Shown here: positions 60,901 through 64,000 of the stretch, piece by piece
Numbering within the stretch: position 1 is the stretch's first letter
How the letters are laid out: each line of letters begins with the position of its first letter
Source of the DNA: Liolophura sinensis
Taxonomy: Eukaryota; Mollusca; Polyplacophora; Chitonida; Chitonidae
NCBI RefSeq assembly: GCF_032854445.1
Contig: NC_088295.1
Coordinates: 44,253,385-44,317,384 of the forward strand
Reading direction: 5' to 3'
DNA length: 64,000 bases
Made by a program: the position numbers and the translations under genes
The notes under the pieces: generated by a model
What the model saw: the letters and a program-made list of their open reading frames with translations, nothing else
What the model was told of the DNA's origin: nothing
Databases searched by the model: none

Positions 60901-63731
60901 ATATGTGTTTCACAGCTAGCACTGAGACATATATAATATATTTATTTATACATGGTGTTTTATGCTGTCCTCAAGAGTATTTCACTTGTACAGTGGTGGA
61001 CTGCATTAAGGTAGGAAGAAACTGGGCAGAGCCCGGGGGAAAACCCACGACCATTTGCAAGTTGCTCGCAGACCTTCCGATGTATGACCCCAGAGAAAGC
61101 CAGCATGAAATGGACATGAATTCACAGAGACCACATTGGTGTGAGGCATCTAGGTCATTGTGCTGCGCTAATATGCAATATAGGAGCAGTCATTGTTTGA
61201 TGTTGAATGTTAACTGTCAGCCAAATCAGCTCAATATCATGGTTTTCATTTAGTAATTACATGTTAACCAAAGCACCTAGGAGCGCTAAAATTTTGAAAG
61301 TATGTATGTGCAACAAAAACTCTGTGAAAAGTTGGAGTGCAGATTTGTGATGAATTTCTTGATGCTGAAAAATATGTTTGAATGAAGTGTGTTACAATGA
61401 CGGAGGGGTGTATTTCACTTTCTGATGTGGTTCCCTGTGGCAATTGCCTAGTTTCTGTAATACAGAATTCTCAGTTCTGGCATATAGTAGAGCCATGTGG
61501 TTTAAGGACTGAAGGAGTCATCAGTTACTTGATTAGCTGGCTTTGCGCATGCTGCGTAATTGTGTCACTCTCACTGTCAACTGGCCACGTGTGTCAGACA
61601 CTGCAGATTACCGTCGGGATATTCTTCAGACGTCTATTACGTCTATTGTCTGGTCATATTGCACTTGTACGACCTCTAGTCGGCTTATGTTGCAAACGTT
61701 GGTACTGATACAGATCTGTGGTGACCTCTTAAACACCTGCAGGTGCTATATGGCTTCACAATCATCCCTCTGGCATTTCAGAAAATCACCCTACTCTTTT
61801 GACTTTTGTCCAAGTCAACTGGCCAGTTATCGCACAGGATCTGGAAAATCCTCCTTGTCAGTTTTGATATTACAGCTCTCGTGAACATGTTCCTGATTAA
61901 TGGGCATCTCTCTGAGATTGCGGAAGATAAATGTGTGCGTGTCACAGATATTTTGGAAAAGACAATTACGTTGCTGACTTTGTAATATAATTTAAATTGA
62001 AAAAAAAAATGAGGAATTGAGTTGAAAATCTCCAGGGGCTGATTCCATGAAGCCTAACTAACAAACTTCTTACTTCAGTCTATTAAATTGAAAACCATGT
62101 TTTTCAGTTTTTGATGCTGGAAGTTGAAATTTCAAATTTGATGAGAATGTCAAAATGTAACTTTCTAGGGCCTAAAAGTAAGCTCTAAGTTCGTATCTCA
62201 AATGTTTACTTACGTCAGAAATGGCTTTATGAAATCAACCAGCATAAAGCTTCCATAGTCGAAGAATACTCTTCTACATTTGATTGGAATTTTACGCCAT
62301 CCTGGTACTCAAGAATATGTCACTTATACTACGACAGCCAGCATTATAGTGGAAAGAAATTGGACAGTGCCCGGGGAAACCCATGACCATCTGCAGGTTT
62401 CTGCCACACTTTCTTATACGAGTACTCTTAAATACCATGGCAACACATATTATGTACATATGTTGCCATGGTACTTTGAGCAGCCCTGATGTTGCAGTGA
62501 TGCTCTGAGGTACAGTACCCATTAGTATCTGTGTGAATGTGATACATACAAAGGCTTTATGAGAGAACAGACTCATGCTTCTTTAAAGAACCTTAGTGAA
62601 ATTAGCTAGTTACAAATTCTCACACCTTTATTAGAGATCCTCATTGGATCAGTGAAGGAACAACAAGTCGCTGACAAATCAAATCGTAATGTTTTACCAC
62701 CAGTTCTGTATGGCAGAGCTGCAGCTTTATGTCAATAGATTTCTCACATGCATGATGATGTGTGGTGGTTTCCTCCAGAAATGATCCATTTCTCTCTACT
62801 TGTAAAGCTAGCCATAGTCATCGGTTTGAAATATTATTGAGTACAAAATATACCTTTTCAAACAAGGAAACATACTAATTAGTCTACTCGAAATCTGTCA
62901 TTTGTTACTCACACACAAAAAAAAAAATATACTAATAAAAAATAGTATGAAGGTAATATACTAGTAGCAAGAGATTTCGAAATAGAAAATCTAGCAGTAG
63001 ATAACCAAATGTTTCAAGCTAGCTGTAAGTGTGAAACCAGCAACATGGAAACTAATCTAGGTGACTTGGTACTTTGACCAGTTAGGAAACCGATTTTTAT
63101 CTCATGGTTTCGCAAATAGTGAGCAATATTAATTTGGGCCTACTTGGTTGTTATTCTGTCTGTCTTTTGGTTTTTGTGCAGTCGCTGCTGTGAATGTTGT
63201 GTGATTTTGATGGTATGATTTTGTGAATGGCTTTGTCTGAGATGAAGTTCGATGTTGTGTGATTTTGATAGTCCAATTTTGTGAAAGGCTTTGTCTGAGA
63301 TGAAGTTTGAAAAGCAGTTTCATCCATGAATAATGTTTACATATCATATAAGCATGGGATATCAATTTTCTAGATCAGTATAGTAAGATATCAGTCAAGT
63401 AAGGTTGTTGGTAATTTTGATCAAGTTGTGATAAGATCCAATATTGGTAAAATCTTTCAAGATGGATGGCAAGATTTAATGCAGGTATCATCTTTAGCTT
63501 GCATCTTTACAGAAAATGACTGACCCAGTTTAGATGTTGCACAACGGACACTTCATTATGATCCATAAATATATGCCTCCTTGCATATACACATGAACTA
63601 ATGACTATTGTACCCTTATTGCTGTTTTGATTTTGCAGGTTCTAATCCCAATGAGACAACGCTGGCAGCACAGCACAAGAACCTTGTATCTGCACTGAAC
63701 AGTCGTCACGGCAACAGGGAAGGTGAGAAAG
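31853..63731 (+). CDS. SOBP: SOBP homologue (sine oculis-binding protein), first three coding exons, 3' end off window
   Basis: Nuclear, FCS-type zinc-finger cofactor family that binds SIX (sine oculis) transcription factors; in vertebrates linked to inner-ear and brain development. Exons: 31853-31939 (29 codons, phase 0), 58827-59019 (phase 1), 63639-63731 (or ending 63722). The diagnostic join is ...VKEEPQDDIK from exon 1 to DYAETTMNELLGLYGYDKV in exon 2. Vertebrate SOBP has a lysine-rich VKREINEEMK stretch directly before FAENTMNELLGWYGYDKVE. Exon 3 gives SNPNETTLAAQHKNLVSALN. The FCS zinc fingers and proline-rich C-terminal part lie beyond the window. The start at 31853 was chosen for its strong context (CCGCCATGG); an in-frame ATG at 31814 (CTCATGC) would add 13 residues. 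Intron 1 is about 26.9 kb and full of minisatellites. Family assignment rests mainly on the exon 1-2 junction motif, which is distinctive. Confidence 0.88.
31940..34360 (+). other. SOBP intron 1, first part
   Basis: No exon recognised. It includes a C run near 32765, a possible small hairpin (GTCAGAAAAAATA near 32660 against TATTTTTCTGAC near 32705), and a purine-rich tract at ~32940-33340. Confidence 0.5.
32940..33340 (+). repeat. Purine-rich (G/A, some T) low-complexity tract
   Basis: The plus strand is almost C-free, built of variants such as GGGATGAAGG, GGTGAGAG and GGGGGATG. Many GGG runs could allow G-quadruplex or triplex structure. No strict repeat period is seen. Confidence 0.7.
34361..35523. 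repeat. 29-bp minisatellite, subfamily A
   Basis: About 40 units starting TACCTGACATACCACTG and continuing CACCCCACTGTG; some units are 28 bp (TTACCTGAC...). Homogeneous at 34370-34720, then increasingly diverged (CATGCAACTGCACCTCA forms). The same family continues as subfamily B after a SINE. Because 29 is not a multiple of 3, all frames cycle through the same peptides. Confidence 0.95.
35532..35822 (-). repeat. S2 SINE inserted in the minisatellite
   Basis: On the minus strand it starts GCCCCGATAGCACAGTTGGT, a tRNA-like head with an A box, then GAGCGTCCGCTTCGCAAGGC. It runs through a ~200-base body to a tail with TTAAACCCCAAACACTCAAT. Flanked by ACATATGT at 35524-35531 and 35823-35830, a possible TSD, though the same octamer occurs elsewhere in the array. 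Confidence 0.85.
35831..38060. repeat. 29-bp minisatellite, subfamily B
   Basis: About 65 units of CACCTCTGCACATCACCAGT followed by TACCTGACA. It aligns with subfamily A over the TACCTGACA-ACC-CTGCAC positions, so both arose from one ancestral unit. The 3' end (37800-37970) returns to A-type units. A non-repeat block at ~36160-36400 interrupts it. Confidence 0.95.
36160..36405. other. Non-repeat block inside the minisatellite
   Basis: About 245 bases unlike the array. Its last part (CTACCATGAGCAGTACTTAA) recurs, slightly changed, at ~37027-37047 deeper in the array. A piece of the block has therefore been copied with the repeats. Confidence 0.7.
38061..40685 (+). other. SOBP intron 1, middle part
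   Basis: No exon recognised. A SINE-like tail fragment lies near 38870-38935 on the minus strand (CACATCGGCAGTATTTCAAC and CATATCGTGG). A short TA run lies near 40180. Confidence 0.5.
40690..41165. repeat. 34-bp minisatellite, 14 units
   Basis: Two blocks. Units 1-7 read GGAAATCTCATCCCAGGTAT plus ATATCATTGCCWCT. Units 8-13 read GGAAATTCCATCCCATATAT plus TTATCATTGCAATT and are nearly identical to each other. The last unit is mixed. The sharp switch shows two separate local expansions. Confidence 0.95.
41166..47083 (+). other. SOBP intron 1, further part
   Basis: No exon recognised. SINE-like fragments with tRNA-type box remnants are suspected near 42040-42140 (GAGCTGGATTTGAACCAGTG), 43440-43490 (CTGTCCAAGGCCAGGATTGA) and 44835-44880 (CTGTGCAAGGCTTGGGTTTG). 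The last two share an ordered phrase with 59990-60015, so they belong to one further dispersed family. Confidence 0.45.
47084..47281 (-). repeat. S1 SINE, near full length, reverse
   Basis: From (TTTA)n through GTTTTACGTCCTGCTCAAGA and CGGCCAGCATTATGG to GAGGCTCCTGGGTCATTATG of the head. An internal ~30-base stretch of the body is missing after GGAAACCGGG. Confidence 0.88.
48962..48988. repeat. (TA)n microsatellite
   Basis: About 13 TA units preceded by a short CACACA run; next to an S1 SINE. Confidence 0.95.
48989..49172 (+). repeat. S1 SINE tail with internal tail duplication
   Basis: Body segment CATAATGCTGGCC and tail TAAGTGAAATATTCTTGAG appear, then the TAAGTGAAATATTCTTGA tail core and (AAAT)n are repeated once more. 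Either the tail was duplicated or a second truncated copy inserted in the A-rich end. Confidence 0.8.
49173..52289 (+). other. SOBP intron 1, further part
   Basis: No exon recognised. Contains a (TG)n run at ~50947-50965 and AT-rich sequence elsewhere. Confidence 0.5.
52290..52775. repeat. ~23-bp minisatellite, about 20 diverged units
   Basis: Units approximate CATTGTCCCTAGACTCCTCC plus AGA, with frequent substitutions (CACTGTC, TAGGCTCC, CTACCAGA). More diverged than the 34-bp array and therefore probably older. Confidence 0.9.
52776..56695 (+). other. SOBP intron 1, further part
   Basis: No exon recognised. An S2-like tail fragment lies near 55505-55555 (GTCATATGACTGAAAAATTG, then ACCCCAAGTACAC). 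A decayed reverse SINE tail lies near 56508-56640. Confidence 0.45.
56701..56850 (+). repeat. 12-bp minisatellite, coding-like
   Basis: Twelve to thirteen units of GTTGCTCATGAA, GTTGCCAATGAA or GTTGGCAGTGAA. In one plus-strand frame it reads VAHE/VANE/VGSE repeats inside a 116-codon open frame. The period of 12 keeps frame, so openness alone is not evidence of coding. Confidence 0.92.
57545..57650 (-). repeat. Decayed S2 SINE fragment
   Basis: Shares GCCACCTCACTGA-like, GCCTATCCCCTTATGCTGAA and TGACAAG positions, in order, with the S2 body at 35650-35770. Many differences. Confidence 0.55.
57871..58065. repeat. 52-bp minisatellite, 4 units
   Basis: GTGTGGATACCAGGTARTCA recurs at 57872, 57924, 57976 and 58026 (spacing 52, 52, 50), followed by TGTAATATGSACRCCTTAAT. 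Confidence 0.93.
58066..58826 (+). other. SOBP intron 1, last part
   Basis: No exon recognised before the acceptor AG at 58825-58826 (TTTGATAG). The pyrimidine tract there is weak. Confidence 0.5.
59036..59185 (-). repeat. S1 SINE, left arm of a head-to-head palindrome
   Basis: (TTTA) end, GTTTTACGCCATATTCAAGA, CCAGCATTATGGTGGGAGGA and on to GGCAGACCTTCCCACGTATG. It begins about 17 bases after the SOBP exon 2 donor and faces the next copy. Confidence 0.88.
59186..59412 (+). repeat. S1 SINE, right arm of a head-to-head palindrome
   Basis: Includes part of the head (GCGGTCGCTGTGAGTTCAAG), CCATACGTGGGAAGGTCTGC, the body and a mutated tail (GCGGCATGAAACTCC). With 59036-59185 it forms arms of about 145-150 bases. 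Confidence 0.88.
59413..60160 (+). other. SOBP intron 2, unassigned stretch
   Basis: No exon recognised. A SINE-like remnant with CTGTCCAAGGCTGGGATTGA lies near 59990. Confidence 0.5.
60162..60335. repeat. Tandem duplication, two units of ~80 bp
   Basis: GCCTCTGCTGATATTTGGCA...GAGTTGTACTGGTTTTGTGA occurs at ~60162 and ~60255 (offset ~93) with few differences. Confidence 0.9.
60379..60650 (+). repeat. S1 SINE, full length with TSD
   Basis: Head GGGGCTTCCTTGGCTC, B box GTTCAAGTCC, body and tail as in the reference copy. Flanked by TCAATAAATCTCTC on the left and TCAATAAACCTCTC on the right, a 14-base duplication with one mismatch. Confidence 0.93.
60728..60902 (+). repeat. S1 SINE, 5'-truncated
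   Basis: Starts within AGCTCATGCTGGCTTCC, continues through the body to TTCTTGAGTATAAAACGACA and (AAAT)n. Confidence 0.88.
60940..61180 (-). repeat. S1 SINE, near full length, reverse
   Basis: TTTATTTATA, GTTTTATGCTGTCCTCAAGA, body, and head complement (CATCTAGGTCATTGTGCTGC). Lies tail-to-tail with the copy at 60728-60902. Confidence 0.85.
61181..62269 (+). other. SOBP intron 2, unassigned stretch
   Basis: Two overlapping open frames of ~110 codons (61382-61708 and 61543-61884) have no recognisable content or splice support. Confidence 0.45.
62275..62420 (-). repeat. S1 SINE, 5'-truncated, reverse
   Basis: ATTTTACGCCATCCTGGTAC, CCAGCATTATAGTGGAAAGA and GACCATCTGCAGG match the S1 tail and body in reverse. 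Confidence 0.8.
62421..63190 (+). other. SOBP intron 2, unassigned stretch
   Basis: AT-rich; no exon, array or SINE noticed. Confidence 0.5.
63196..63311. repeat. 58-bp tandem duplication, two units
   Basis: GTTGTGTGATTTTGATRGT...GGCTTTGTCTGAGATGAAGT occurs at 63196 and 63254. Confidence 0.92.
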
Positions 63732-63854
63732 GTGAGCTACAAACATGTATGTGATGGGCCAAGCTGGTGAATGAGCCTGTATCATTGGTTGAGAGAGTGA
63801 TACATTTGTTATGTGATATTGTGGTTATGTTTCTAATGGTGAGTTCTCCAACAC

Positions 63855-64000
63855 CAGGGTGTTCTGTGTCTCCTCCAGTGATAATGTGATCTGTGTCTAT
63901 TCCAGTATGAGTGTGTTTTGTATGTACTCCAGTATGAGGGTGTCCTGTGTCTACTGCAGTACTAGGGTGTTCCAGTATGAGGGTGTTCTATGTCTACTTC
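63855..64000. repeat. Minisatellite in SOBP intron 3, runs off window
   Basis: Diverged units of CCAGTATGAGGGTGTTCTGT followed by GTCTACT (roughly 30-37 bases each). The array continues beyond the right edge. Confidence 0.85.

Noticed and set aside
61382-61884. Two overlapping ~110-codon plus-strand frames
   Set aside because: No homology, no splice support, mutually overlapping in different frames.

Overview
This is a eukaryotic, metazoan window. It has spliced genes with GT-AG introns, no bacterial-style operons, AT-rich introns, and many tRNA-derived SINEs, minisatellites and a decayed Ty3/Gypsy element. Two SINE types look like those common in molluscs and related lophotrochozoans: one has a tail ending in AACACCAATCAAATAAATA, the other has a TTAAACCCCAA-type tail. 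A marine mollusc, or another lophotrochozoan such as a brachiopod, is the most likely source. That is an inference from family resemblance; no species was identified.

Layout. (1) 267-8534 (+): the last twelve exons of the V-ATPase catalytic A subunit gene (ATP6V1A); roughly the first 70 codons lie left of the window. One exon has a 1-base homopolymer insertion that breaks the frame, and the last intron holds a decayed copy of the preceding exon. (2) About 9580-10030: a long imperfect foldback (inverted repeat) element. (3) 13393-14868 (+): a coding-intronless glycosyltransferase family 92 (DUF23) gene with an N-terminal membrane anchor. (4) 16310-25846 (-): a degenerate Ty3/Gypsy LTR retrotransposon. 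Gag, protease, RT, RNase H and integrase traces are readable, but the RT catalytic centre is deleted. (5) 25847-31740: intergenic DNA with SINEs, including a full-length copy with a 12-bp target-site duplication. (6) 31853 to beyond the right edge (+): the 5' part of a SOBP (sine oculis-binding protein) homologue. Three coding exons are visible and intron 1 is about 26.9 kb. That intron is loaded with minisatellites of 29, 34, 23, 12 and 52 bp.

The three genes have unrelated jobs: vacuolar proton pumping, secretory-pathway glycosylation and nuclear transcriptional regulation. They appear to be ordinary neighbours and not a functional cluster. I found no evidence of a new gene system. The most notable signals are the duplicated ATP6V1A exon, the composite 3.7-kb minisatellite, the head-to-head SINE palindrome just downstream of SOBP exon 2, the foldback element, and the repeated CAGGTA motif in three unrelated arrays.
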